Source: Sperchopsis tessellata
Lineage: Eukaryota > Arthropoda > Insecta > Coleoptera > Hydrophilidae
Length of the DNA stretch: 31,193 nt
Assembly: GCA_033557685.1 (NCBI GenBank)
Contig: JAWQRN010000338.1
Location: 1 to 31,193, forward strand
Direction: 5' to 3'
Under the pieces are notes generated by a model that did not search any database, had not been told where the DNA came from, and saw only the letters and a program-made list of their open reading frames with translations. Position numbers and translations under genes: made by a program. Every line of letters begins with the position of its first letter. Position 1 is the stretch's first letter. Positions 10,801 through 19,000 of the stretch are shown in pieces.

Positions 10801-13800
10801 TCTGGCTACGGTATTCTGTAGGCGATGATATTCCCTGCTTACAGATCTTGTGAACACGGGTTTCCATTTGTTTAAGTTGCTGTTGGGTTCTTGTTTCTAC
10901 TTCACACACTTGTTTTGATTTGTTTTCCATTTGAATTTTCATTTCCCAAATTTGATCTTCAATTTTCAAGCTGTTTTGACTGTTTTTCGACTTTTTCTTC
11001 AAACTGTTTTCCTTGATATTCTATCTTCTTTGCTTGGTCATGTAATTGTGATTTCATGTTGCTTACTTGATCCTCAATCATTCTTACTATGTCTTCTTAT
11101 ATCTTTTCTTCGAGTCGAGTTTACATGTCACAAACTTGGTCTTCAACTTTTCTTACTTGGCCTTTTGACTGTTTTTCGAGTTGAAGTTGAATCAATTTTG
11201 TCAGTTCCTTAATATTCATCTCGGCTTCTGAATCTGACTTAATTGCTCTTTTCTCGACATTTTGGTCACTTCATTTTTCTTCTGACACTCGTAAATTCAC
11301 TTAATTTTATTATTAATTCATTTTTATTTTTTTTAAGTTCAATATTATAAGACAAAACCGCGCACCTGACATCGAATATCATGATTTTACTGGTTTTAAT
11401 TTAAACTATTTGTCAAATAAAACTTTATTTTATTTAGTATCAGTTATTTATAGATTTAACACTAACATTTTATTTACAAACACTTATTCACTAATTTAAA
11501 TAACATTTCATTTACAATCACAAGCTATTTACATTTAATATTTTATTTATATCACCCAGCGTGTTACATTTCTTGTGTACTGTCTTGAATGGAAATCACT
11601 AGTGAATTCTTTCCCCATCAGATGTAGTCCCTTTAATAGCCAGCAGCTAGGTCCAAGCATTTCTTTTGTATTTCTTAGGAATTAGGAGCAGTTGGCCACA
11701 TACAGAGATTCTAAGAAATCTGGCCAGCTGCATACAGAAATTCTAAGAAATCTGGCCAGCTGCATTTGTGCAAGCTGGATTCTTCTAATTTTGGTAATGG
11801 GTTATCTTACAACACCTGCATTGTTGCTAACTCGATATCGGATGTACACTTTTCCTCCTTCAAGAACTCAAGCCCCCCTTCGAAAAAATGCAGGATCTTC
11901 CATGCTTGCTATTACTATGGGTGTAACAAGAAATAAGACGATAGTTATCAAAAAAATGGAGTCCTCCTCGTATTCTTTGAGTCAATGAGTGCAAGAACAT
12001 TTGGGAAATATCGAAGGTGTTATTCAAGAGTTTAATATTGGGAATTCTGTTTTTAATACTGTATTTTTACATGTAGAAAATGTAATAAATCACCTGCAAA
12101 AATTTTACCTGTCTCAAGTATTCTTCTTGATGACTTCGATACACTTTGCACCTACACACAGACACTGAATTTGTTACAAGCTTGTCACCTAATCGCACGG
12201 CTCCCACCTAGGTATTCTCTGAAAATGTTCACCTTCACCTCTGCTCTCACAAATTGAATCCCTACAAAATATGATCCTGATCAATTTATTCGAAAATAAT
12301 TAGTACTTGTAGGCACTCCAGCAGACTTGCTGTTGCACGCACTATGTTCATTATTTATGATGCAAGTCCTTCAGAAGTTGGTCTGATTCCCATTCAGAAC
12401 AGCACAATTAAGTGGGCTCAGGATTTTCGCACAAGGTGTATTTGCAGATAACAAACATGACATTTCCCTTAAGTAGCACCATGTCTCAAGCAATCATAAT
12501 GAGATATGATGTTATTGATACCAAATAAGTATAGAATTATGGATATTCTAGAGGATAAGGTTGTTTAGATGAAACTGGTTGGTAACATTTATACGGGACT
12601 GATGGAAATTGGTCTTAAGTTTGAAAATATTCACATTTATGACAATTATTATGTAAAACTTCTATATAAGTCACTGTGCTTTGTGTAACCCTCTCTGCTA
12701 CATTTCTTGCCATGAGCTGAAGTGCTTAGAAGTATTTCCACCAGTAAGGTATTTCATTTTAACTGGAAGAACTGGATTCTGTGTGCTGAAACAATATTCA
12801 ACTGTTTCTTCATTTCATACTCAGCTGCTACATAACCACGAAGATTTTTCATTTCCCTTTTGGCAGATACTACTTCTTTATGAAGCTTTTGTATTGTTTG
12901 TGCTGTAACTGTTAATCCCCCGAACTACAACCTGCCACCTTTCCTATGCTCTTGTATCATCTTCAGCAGTTCTTGAATTTTCATACGTTTGTTATTCAAC
13001 TGCTGACCAAGTTGTGCCTCTATTTCTGGTACATCATTCTCCAAGAGTCTATTTTTTAAGGCATCCATGTAAACATCCTTCTGTCGCAACTTCAGTTCCT
13101 TCATTTTCATATGCTCTTGTAGTGTAGAAATTGCAAGCTATTTCCCCAGGACAGTGGAGCTATATAAAGGATTAAGCCAAAGAGATAAGGGCATTCATAT
13201 CCTTCAAAGGGGCCCTCAAGGGGGGCTTTTCTGACAAATAAGAAGGCTACAGAGAGGGTAATACAGAAAAAAATAAAGGTTACCTCTCCGATTATAGTTG
13301 AAATCAATAAAGACAAATTAAACAATCAATAAACATTCCTGTTAACAAAATTCAGAGTACAACTATGTATAAATTGTATTCACTTTTCTTTAACATATAA
13401 TACAATCTATGATCACTATTAATCTCTTTGATATTACTTGTTTAGCAAAAAAAAAAAAAAAAAATGTGTAGAATGATCTGAGGTCAAGAAGAATACAAAG
13501 TGAGTTTATGGTAGATCAGAGACTGAGACAGAGGGGATCACTTAACCACTTCCTGTTCAGGGCTCTGATGCATGATGTCATGAAGTCCTGAAGCAAGAGA
13601 TTATGCAGTTACTTTTGGACCACTAGAACTTGTTTGACATTGGAGTTACGATTGGGGCATTTGCTGATGATGTAGTAGTGTATTCAGGGTTAGAGAAAAA
13701 TCTACAGAGAAATCTGGAAATTTTATACAGTCATCTTAGGATAAGAAACATGCCAGTAACTGTGCAAAAGACAAAGGTGAATATGGAGGGGAAAGTAAAA

Positions 13801-15717
13801 AGACACTTAAATGACACCTTACATTGGGAATCATTAGAGCAGGTTTAAACATCCAAGTAACCGTGATATGGATTGAAGAGGAAGGATGATGGGACAGTGA
13901 CATTAACATACTCCAGAGTGGGTCAAGACTATCAATATTTGGAGTTTTGGTTGGAAGGATGAAAATGATGCAGTGTTCAACGTAATTTATGTTCTAATCT
14001 GTGACAGAAAAGTATGATTTAGTTAGATGGTGCCTCTCGCAGGGACCGAATAAGGAATCACATAAGATTTGAAAAGTTGGAGTATGTAGAAAAGAATTGA
14101 GATGGTTTGGATATTTGAAGCGGATGGAAGAGGCAATATTGGTGAAAAGGGTATGGGGGACCAGAGTGAGCGTGACAAAACCGAGAGGCAGAAACATACT
14201 AAAGCAGGGGTCGTATCAGACAATAGAGATCACACAAGATGAGTGACAGACATTCTTTTTTGCATGGAAGGGTGAAGTAAAGATAACCACTACACCAATT
14301 ACGTAAAAGAGGAATCAATTATGAAAAAACCATGTGAAAGAAAAATGGAAATAATGATTCAAATAAAACGGGTTTGTATGCTAATGCTTTGGCTGTTCAA
14401 TATTTAAATTGACAAAAGCATAATTTAGCTATCTCAATTATTGCAATAGATAAAGAGGAATGATGGTAGGGGTGTGGAATAGACAGGAAACAAATAATCA
14501 CCTAATAAGCTTTGGGCTTGATGTAAAGACATCTTTGATTTTTCTTTATCAGCTTCCAACAGCATAATCCTCTTCACATACTGGTCCTTCTGTTGGTTCA
14601 TGTCTGATTTTATTTTTTCTAATTGTTCCGTTAAAGATTTGACTTCTCGAACACGAACTTCATATAAAACTTTTAACTGGTCATCCATACTAACATTCTT
14701 GTATTTTTGCAGAAAATTTTGTTGATCTTCCTCAGCAGATGCATTTCCAGAAGAATTTATTGTACTGTCATCATAGTTAAATTCATCCATAGCTACTGTC
14801 AACAAATTTTGGATCTAAAATTAAAAAATATATAACTGTAATATACATGCTTCTCTATTATATGTTAGTCTTTTAGTTCATGTGGGCGAAGCCAAAATGT
14901 ATACTGTGAATAAACTCACCTAGGTAAAGAAGAAATTGCACAACAAAATCTAAATTTCTTCTACATCCCGAATATCCAGCATTAAATATAATGTGAAATA
15001 AAGGAAGTTTGATTTTGAAAACAATAAAATATAAATACTTCCCATCTGCTTTCCTGAGGCAGAAGGTAGATAAATTAATATTGAGTGAATGAACGAAAGA
15101 GTAACATATAAATTGTTAGCCTGACGTAATAAAAAATTAATAACAATCGTTTCTGTAAAAGTCCGTACTATGATCAGACATTAATTTTTATTCAGTAAAA
15201 GCTGCTGCATAGTAATATTCATCTTTGCATTCTTCCTATCTTTACCCCATAATTAAAATGCACATCAGGGGTAGATCTAACTGCTCTCTAGTAAAGGTTA
15301 CCTGTTTTATACCAAAGATACAAGAGGTTCAATTACAGATTGAAAGAAAAACCAAGCAGATAAGTATAATAGAACCAAATGTATTAAGAGCAGGTCTAAT
15401 TGGTAGAAAATCAAAATAAACATTGCAAAATATTAATTCATTGAGTTATTCATCAAGGGGGTCCAATAACAGAATCTCTATTTATACATAGCTCCGTGGG
15501 GCTAGCGGGGAAAGTTATGCTTCCCTAGATATAAATAGAAGCACAAAAATTGCCACAAACACTATTACACAATACACAACATGTTTACAAACAAAAATAC
15601 CTCTTCTTGGCGCCTAATTTGGTCCTCTAAATCCTCAGCCTCCTCTTGGTTTTGGAGAGGATTTTCGATGTTGATTCCTCCAGCTTGGAACATGCTCATC
15701 CCTGGATTGTCATCCAT
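4647..15717 (-). CDS. asl: CEP152/asterless homologue, 5' part (five exons, partial)
   Basis: Asterless/CEP152 is the centriolar scaffold that recruits PLK4 to start centriole duplication. Five minus-strand exons join in frame: 15717-15601, 14814-14502, 5227-5139, 5082-4900, 4839-4647 (895 nt, 298 codons plus one base). The N-terminus is short and acidic, with the core RRQEEIQNLLTVAMDEFNYD, resembling human CEP152 '[20 protein letters not shown]', part of the segment known to bind the PLK4 polo box. Everything after is coiled coil. VLYEVRVREVKSLTEQLEKI matches the CEP152 'LQVLNKAKERQLENLIEKL' region, and EKCSVINNLTDHLEVAQNQC matches '[20 protein letters not shown]'. Order and spacing agree. 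The comparison is from memory. The start codon at 15717 is the first ATG before the conserved segment; the frame stays open a little upstream. The 3' part lies outside the window or was not found. Confidence 0.78.
4900..5082 (-). CDS. asl: asl coding exon 4
   Basis: Sixty-one codons in phase 0, separated from exon 3 by a 56-bp intron (5083-5138). It starts LTEENAASKHANNDLL and ends LDTALTRLDRT at an ACG|GTAGGT donor. The segment DRQIQEQHHAEITQLHMSLD lines up with CEP152 '[20 protein letters not shown]', the second coiled-coil block. Confidence 0.8.
5139..5227 (-). CDS. asl: asl coding exon 3
   Basis: Two bases plus 29 codons: starts after ATTATAG, reads SKTEEISRHQAEIENVKIST onward and ends HEDFMK at an AAG|GTATAA donor in phase 0. 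It is predicted coiled coil with alternating charged and hydrophobic residues. Length and phase fit both neighbours exactly. Confidence 0.78.
5637..5939 (+). pseudogene. YRKPT-type reverse transcriptase fragment (Penelope-like?)
   Basis: An open frame on the plus strand contains IHKTNDKFHFSIYRKSTSAA followed by LILSKHNGYN. The pattern 'hydrophobic-xxNxxFxFxIYRKPTxTDxxI.xxSxHP' is a hallmark of Penelope-like and related RTs, here degraded (KST for KPT). The rest of the frame is AT-rich and not recognisable. It sits in asl intron 2, opposite to the host gene. A chance frame cannot be excluded. Confidence 0.4.
6110..7753 (-). pseudogene. Jockey-like non-LTR retrotransposon, interrupted and decayed
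   Basis: On the minus strand, fragments follow in the order of a non-LTR RT. Near 7720-7600 is a PLSYIVYFCLETGTFPNPLK-type fingers segment with NNYRP. Near 7240-7190 is QYGVPQGSVLGPLLFIIYII. Near 7120 is FAGD in place of the catalytic FADD. Thumb and C-terminal segments follow at 6650-6400, including ENYAPYHLRYLLSFH and YEGLAFFNKLPEALKQSDN. Several stops and frameshifts break it. Its upstream end stops exactly where the Ty3/gypsy repeat begins (7754), so the gypsy element probably inserted into it. The 3' untranslated part may extend to about 5950. Confidence 0.8.
7754..7829 (-). repeat. Ty3/gypsy LTR-like repeat, low copy (partial)
   Basis: Begins tgtcacgattttactgg and runs to cagttatttaca. 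It matches 11377-11452 base for base at most positions. It marks the 3' end of the element on the minus strand. Similarity stops at 7829, well before the coding part, so the rest of this LTR is lost or replaced. Confidence 0.75.
7950..8435 (-). pseudogene. OARD1/TARG1-type macrodomain in the gypsy pol region (broken)
   Basis: Macrodomains of this family remove ADP-ribose from modified proteins or nucleic acids. The minus-strand frame from 8435 reads IEKQGDLFKLPEDYLFAHC then DLRMSRGIAAVFNKKFG, the ADP-ribose-binding GDLF and 'RM..GIA..F...FG' signature. A second frame continues with TKKTSKEKPIYQTLWDS, AMPKIGCSLDGLD and GIKITVCSYRPED, the order seen in human OARD1. The OARD1 catalytic residues Lys84 (in TKK) and Asp125 (in IGCxLD) have counterparts here. 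Lesions: about three residues lost after AHC, a frameshift between RRI and TKK, and a TGA at a Trp position after GLD. It follows the RT with no RNase H or integrase between. Similarity is judged from memory. Confidence 0.75.
8450..9480 (-). pseudogene. Ty3/gypsy reverse transcriptase (inactivated)
   Basis: Minus-strand segments in order: EPSSSPWASPVVLVKKKDGS, RFCVHYRRLNDLTKDCYPQI, WFSTLDLKSRYWQVAVH, IPFGLCNAPAIFERLMD, VYLDESL where YLDD is expected, HLKVSPKKYHLFQREVKYQG, HRFLGLCTYYRRFVPGFANF. These are RT fingers, palm and thumb of Ty3/gypsy type. The second aspartate of the YLDD catalytic pair (about 8826-8840) is Glu, followed by stops. Frameshifts separate the blocks near 8990 and 8820. 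The frame ends at the connection region (ALLKLEF, about 8450), after which the macrodomain begins. Confidence 0.9.
9461..10060 (-). pseudogene. Ty3/gypsy aspartic protease region (inactivated)
   Basis: The minus strand reads KLTVNTGANNSVI at about 10025-9995, the retropepsin active-site loop, with Asn (AAC) in place of the catalytic Asp of DTGA. About 170 bases later AILGMDFMNANDI (near 9845-9815) is the conserved ILG.DF segment. The frame then runs through an acidic linker (to 9461) toward the RT, as in many Ty3/gypsy pol proteins. A stop or frameshift lies between the two protease motifs near 9930. Confidence 0.8.
10180..11260 (-). pseudogene. Ty3/gypsy gag with coiled-coil N-terminus and CCHC knuckle (broken)
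   Basis: The long open part (11002-10415) begins with charged coiled coil (KIEDQIWEMKIQMENKSKQV). It continues with VKVPKFDGSTSWSLCKTQF and a capsid-like helical region (WDEADKITNLTMSIQGTVLQ). In-frame coiled coil extends upstream to about 11260 with several stops. Downstream, another frame holds FWEAVGTALKFDAAYKMNHP, and at 10223-10182 a zinc knuckle CYGCGKEGHI followed by a stop codon and AKC, spacing C-X2-C-X4-H-X4-C. The FDG.T.W pattern is usual in insect Ty3/gypsy gag. The protein would bind element RNA and form particles. This copy is broken. Confidence 0.82.
11377..11452 (-). repeat. Ty3/gypsy LTR-like repeat, high copy (inner edge)
   Basis: Begins tatcatgattttactgg and matches 7754-7829. 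It lies upstream of gag on the minus strand, as the inner end of a 5' LTR should. The following bases (toward 11340) contain the untranslated leader; I could not identify a clear primer binding site starting TGG. Confidence 0.7.
11699..11762. repeat. 32-bp direct repeat pair
   Basis: A 32-bp unit starting catacagagattctaagaaa (11699-11730) is repeated next to itself (11731-11762) with one substitution, and a further cat starts a third copy. It lies in the presumed 5' LTR of the gypsy element and could be an LTR enhancer-type repeat. Confidence 0.85.
11821..12924. other. Intronic stretch without a clear gene
   Basis: AT-rich intronic sequence. It may hold the upstream (5') continuation of the jockey-like element split by the gypsy insertion, but I could not find matching RT or endonuclease motifs. 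An exon-like frame near 12165-12110 was rejected on phase grounds. Confidence 0.4.
12925..13121 (-). other. Coiled-coil-like coding fragment, origin unknown
   Basis: The minus strand is open for about 65 codons: LQEHMKMKELKLRQKDVYMD, then ALKNRLLENDVPEIEAQLGQ, then KRMKIQELLKMIQEHRKGG. Charge and heptad pattern look like real coiled coil, denser in Lys, Glu and Gln than nearby random frames. An in-frame TAG lies just upstream. The 12-base string tatgctcttgta occurs near both ends (12948-12959 and about 13110-13121). It might be an exon fragment or retrocopy. I do not recognise the protein. Confidence 0.35.
13122..13479. other. Non-coding, includes an 18-base poly(A) run
   Basis: No gene seen. 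An uninterrupted run of 18 A lies at 13447-13464, just before the RTE-like remnant. A poly(A) at this place could be the tail of an older retrocopied sequence, but no body for it was identified. Confidence 0.5.
13480..14260 (+). pseudogene. RTE/BovB-like non-LTR retrotransposon remnant
   Basis: Plus-strand fragments are in RT order. Near 13515-13580 the reading QRLRQRGSLNHFLFRALMHD decays from the GLRQGDPLSPLLF box. At 13648-13690 is IGAFADDVVVYSGLEKNL, the catalytic FADD box. Next is RNMPVTVQKTKV, the 'M.vn..KTK' motif. After several stops, near 14085-14190, come KELRWFGYLKRMEEAILVKR and TKPRGR, the typical C-terminal end of RTE-like ORFs. It lies opposite to asl within its large intron and is inactive. 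Confidence 0.78.
14502..14814 (-). CDS. asl: asl coding exon 2
   Basis: This exon carries 104 codons plus one base. It starts after a TTTTAG acceptor with IQNLLTVAMDEF, passes through an acidic Ser/Asn-rich linker (DDSTINSSGNASAEED), and enters a heptad-rich coiled coil (KSLTEQLEKIKSDMNQQKDQ). It ends HQAQSLL plus one base at a G|GTGATT donor. The coiled coil corresponds in order to the first coiled coil of CEP152. The leftover base pairs in phase with the exon at 5227, giving a Val codon. Confidence 0.8.
14815..15600 (-). other. asl: asl intron 1 (786 bp)
   Basis: Bounded by GTATTT at the donor and ATTTTAG at the acceptor on the minus strand. AT-rich. I see no gene, RNA or mobile element inside; the open frames on either strand are short and unlike proteins. 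Confidence 0.65.
15601..15717 (-). CDS. asl: asl coding exon 1 (N-terminus)
   Basis: Encodes 39 residues beginning MDDNPGMSMFQAGG and ending DQIRRQEE, acidic in its second half. It ends in phase 0 at a GAG|GTATTT donor. The next exon completes the conserved QEEIQNLLT block, which is the main support for this join. Two more in-frame methionines (residues 7 and 9) could also serve as starts. Confidence 0.72.
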
Positions 15718-15970
15718 GACTAATACGTGATCTTTAAAATTGCAAATGCAATACTAGCCAAAACTTTACGTTGCTAACTACATAAATAACTTTAAACTTA
15801 TAACCACTTGAATGTCAACAGATCTGTGTTTTTATAAACACGAGCAAAAGTAGTTGCTACAATACAGCACAGATGGCGCCAGGATGCCTTGACAGAATTT
15901 GCACATCTGGTGAAATTTGACAATTCAAATTTGGTTGTGTTCAAGAATAAACGGTGTTGTCAAAAATAAT
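15718..15970. promoter_or_regulatory. Divergent promoter between asl and CLASP
   Basis: About 250 bp separate the asl start codon (15717, minus) from the presumed CLASP first exon (plus). The segment is less AT-rich than the flanking introns and holds the palindrome-centred motif cagatggcgccagg (15870-15883). No TATA box is placed convincingly for either gene. A shared or bidirectional promoter is the simplest reading. Transcription start sites cannot be fixed from sequence alone. Confidence 0.55.
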
Positions 15971-16091
15971 ATGGCTGCGGTAATGCTGAACTAAATCGTG
16001 GTATAAATTCGTTAGAAGTAGTGAAATAAGTGTTTTTTCGTGAAAATTAAGACCAGACCTTTTGTCCATGTTAGTTAGGATAGCATAAGTG
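15971..16091 (+). other. Probable 5' untranslated first exon of CLASP
   Basis: A donor AAGTG|GTGAGT at 16092 would pair with the acceptor tttgtttcag ending at 21019, ten bases before the CLASP ATG. The upstream edge is unknown; 15971 is where a short upstream frame atggctgcggtaatgctgaa begins (7 codons, stop at 15992-15994). An alternative donor, GCG|GTAATG near 15980, is also possible. Placed by position and splice consensus only. Confidence 0.4.
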
Positions 16092-19000
16092 GTGAGTTTA
16101 ATATTTTAAAACACGTTATTTTGACGTTTCCTCGGTCAACCTATTTTATAATTTTTCACGTCAGTTAAATCGGCGGTTTTTCGTGTTTGTTTTCCTATAA
16201 GAGAAATGCTAAAAGTTTGTGGTTTACTTTGTTTAAAACTGGATTTGGGATGATTCTGCAAGTCGTTTATGAAATATTGTGGAATTTTCTCTTATGAAGG
16301 ACACAATCCTTATTTGACAACTTGATTTTTCATACTGAATATGAACTTTTATATTGCTGTTTTGAACACGAGTCTAAATATAAATAAGAACTTCTTGTGA
16401 GTGTTTTAAGCAGAGGGTTTAATAATCTCGGAGATGCAAATTAATTAGCCTTAAATTTGATGCAAATTGATCAGTATATAAGCTTCCTTTTGGTGTTTCA
16501 TACACAGTTGTTAATTGTTTAAATATGTTACAATAGAAACAATAAAACATTTCAAGAACTCTTTTTCAAATACTTTTGCTGATATTCTACTGAATAAGTT
16601 GTATTTTCGTGACAAATGCTAATGAAAAAATGTAATTATGTATTCATAATTTTACAGTTAAATGATTATAGTGTGTGTAATACTTTCTGAGTTTTTAACA
16701 CATTAACCACTTAAAGTGCACATGTTTCACAAATAAAACATAACGTCCATGTCATTTGCAAGAACTTTATGATGTTAAAGTAGAGTTCATAAAAAGCCTT
16801 AAAGTGCAGTTTAGTGGGAAGATACTATGATTTGTGGGTCATGTATATCATTATCTAACAATTGAAACTATGTTTTTCAAGTTATTCAGTTAGAATTATG
16901 GTGCGCATGCATTTTGTTGACTTGTCTAAACAACTGTTTCTCTTTGACAAATTCTATTGTAGCCTTAAATTCAAGTCTGTGGTATCACAGTGTGTAGCCG
17001 ATCCAATTACGAGACAGCTTAAATAGTATATATTAAGTGTATTATGCACAATTATTTCTGTAGTTTCTACTCACCGCCATATAAAGGTGAAGTATTATCC
17101 TAATAAGTAAAGTATGGAACACTCTTAACTCAGTTGTTGACAAGTTCTCTATCCTTAGGGGTTCTATTTTTTCCCACGGATTTGTTCCATTTACAGGGCT
17201 GGTCTTAGGTATTTTTGAATTGTGTATTCTCGGCCCCCTTCATCAATTTACAGATCAAATATTTGTATCTAATAATCAAAGTTTTCTGTAATGTTTGAAT
17301 ATATAAGGCACATTATGATAAATTATAGATGCTTACTTTTTAATAATCCCATTATAAAGAAATTTAAATGCGTATATTTTTTAGCAATTTCGCAAGCTAA
17401 GCACTAAGGTGCTATCATCTGATGTAGATACAAGATACATTTTTTGTAAGTGGTATCTTTGTTTAACTAAGAGAAACCGGAAAAATAGTATATATTTTGA
17501 ATAATATCAAAGAAAGCTACACATTCTATATAGCAATTTGTCTAATCATGTTGAACAAAAAATAATATTCTGGGGTTTTTAATTCTTATAATTTGATTTT
17601 TTCACACATATTTACACCCTGGTTATTGTCATTTATTGTAGGAGTGATATCCAATTATAAAAGTCATTTGTTCTACATGGAACATATCAGAGGGTACAGT
17701 CAAAAAGTGTAGCGTCGTATTTAGCATTAGTAATACATTTTATTTCTTAATAAGAAAATAATTTCATTTTGTATATATTTTCCTTTTTAATGTGTATATA
17801 TTTCTTTATTTTGGACACGATTTAAATGGTTTTGAACTAGTTGATATAAGTTCTCGATTTTTGACAATGAACAACTTTATAACAAATTATTATTTTAGAA
17901 CTTCTACCCAATTTTTTTGATTTTCTTTTAAATTTTTTATTTTTTTCGTATCTCTGTTCAGAATAAAAATGGATAGTCACTAACTAATCAGATGTTTTCC
18001 AAGTTTCTTAAACCTAAACGCTTCCGTCATCCTTAGATATTTACTGCGATCTGTAATTGTGTCTTCATGGCTTTCGGATGAATGAGCAAATTCTCTAGTA
18101 GAGCATAGTAGAATACTTTTGAAAACCAGTAGAACTGGGGGATTTCTTGCATTGTCATATTCATAAGAATTGAACACGGTAATAGGTGTCATAAGGTTAC
18201 AAATAAGACCTATAGTAGCTCAGGAAATTATTTTTGATTTATTGATAAAATAATCGATATTTCATTTCGGGTCAGGAATAAGCTTTTTTGTAAATTTTTT
18301 CATATCCTATGTTTTGGTAAGAATGAATTTCCAATGTTATTTGCTTAATTTTTAATCTGTGATTGGTTGGGATCAAATCACAAACTTTGTAAATATTTTC
18401 TCATGTTTTGGTTATTTTTAGAGAATTGGGTTGTCGAAAAAATTAATTTTAAATTTTTTTATCGCAATGGAATTTAGTCATAATTGTTAGTATTAGTTTT
18501 CTGCTAATTGTTAAGTATCCTTCTCGTAAATTAGATTCTGTTGAGTTAACCAAAGTAATTAAGATACCTGAAGTTGGATTTTATCTAATAAAAATATTTA
18601 CTTAAGAAAATTGAAGCATTAATCCTCTATATTTTTTTAAACAATTTTATTCGTTTGAAGGCTTGGTAAATAAAAGAACTATTCAAAATAGCAGATACAA
18701 TTTCCCCCTTAAGATATTAATAAAAAATTAAACAAATATTTGGAAAACATGGTATGCTGTATGAATAACACTAAGTTTTATCTCCAATAAACGACAAATT
18801 AAAATTGGAAATATTCCTTAATTTATTACAAATTGTAATTTAAATTTGTGTTGAGTGTTCTGTTCATTTATATTTAAGGTTATTTTAAAATCTAGATTAA
18901 TATTAAATATTAGTTTTAAAACTGGTAAAACTAGTAAATAGTGGTTCTAGAAATTTCTGTGTCGTGCAAATTAATTCCGTCAATATTATGTTCAATATAA

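Larger units (their letters stand above)
7754..11820 (-). mobile_element. Degenerate Ty3/gypsy retrotransposon with a macrodomain
   Basis: The minus-strand order is: LTR-like repeat (high end), gag (about 11260-10180) with a CCHC knuckle, protease (about 10060-9460), reverse transcriptase (about 9480-8450), macrodomain (about 8435-7950), LTR-like repeat (low end). The gag-PR-RT order identifies Ty3/gypsy. A 76-bp segment is shared between 7754-7829 and 11377-11452; the flanking LTR sequence does not match, so at least one LTR is truncated or rearranged. The high-end edge (about 11820, near ttacaacacc) is a guess. No RNase H or integrase is present and no env is seen. Multiple stops and frameshifts make it inactive. 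Confidence 0.82.
5228..14501 (-). other. asl: asl intron 2 (9.27 kb), filled with mobile elements
   Basis: The donor is GTGATT at 14501 and the acceptor ATTATAG ends at 5228. Exon phases on both sides match (1 and 1), and the joined protein keeps CEP152-like spacing, so no exon is required between them. The intron contains a YRKPT-type scrap (5637-5939), a jockey-like element (about 6110-7753), a Ty3/gypsy element (7754 to about 11820) and an RTE-like remnant (about 13480-14260). The neighbouring introns are only 60 and 56 bp, so this one has probably grown by insertion. Confidence 0.7.

Noticed and set aside
12110..12167. Exon-like minus-strand frame (VYRSHQEEYLRQ) with a GTAAAA donor
   Set aside because: Its phases do not fit between asl exons 2 and 3: adding it shifts exon 3 into a stop. 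Exons 2 and 3 join correctly without it.
13107..13325. Minus-strand 72-codon hydrophobic frame
   Set aside because: No recognised motif, overlaps an AT-rich intronic zone, and has no partner exon.
17980..18192. 70-codon minus-strand frame in CLASP intron 1
   Set aside because: No recognisable domain; no supporting splice sites or neighbouring fragments.
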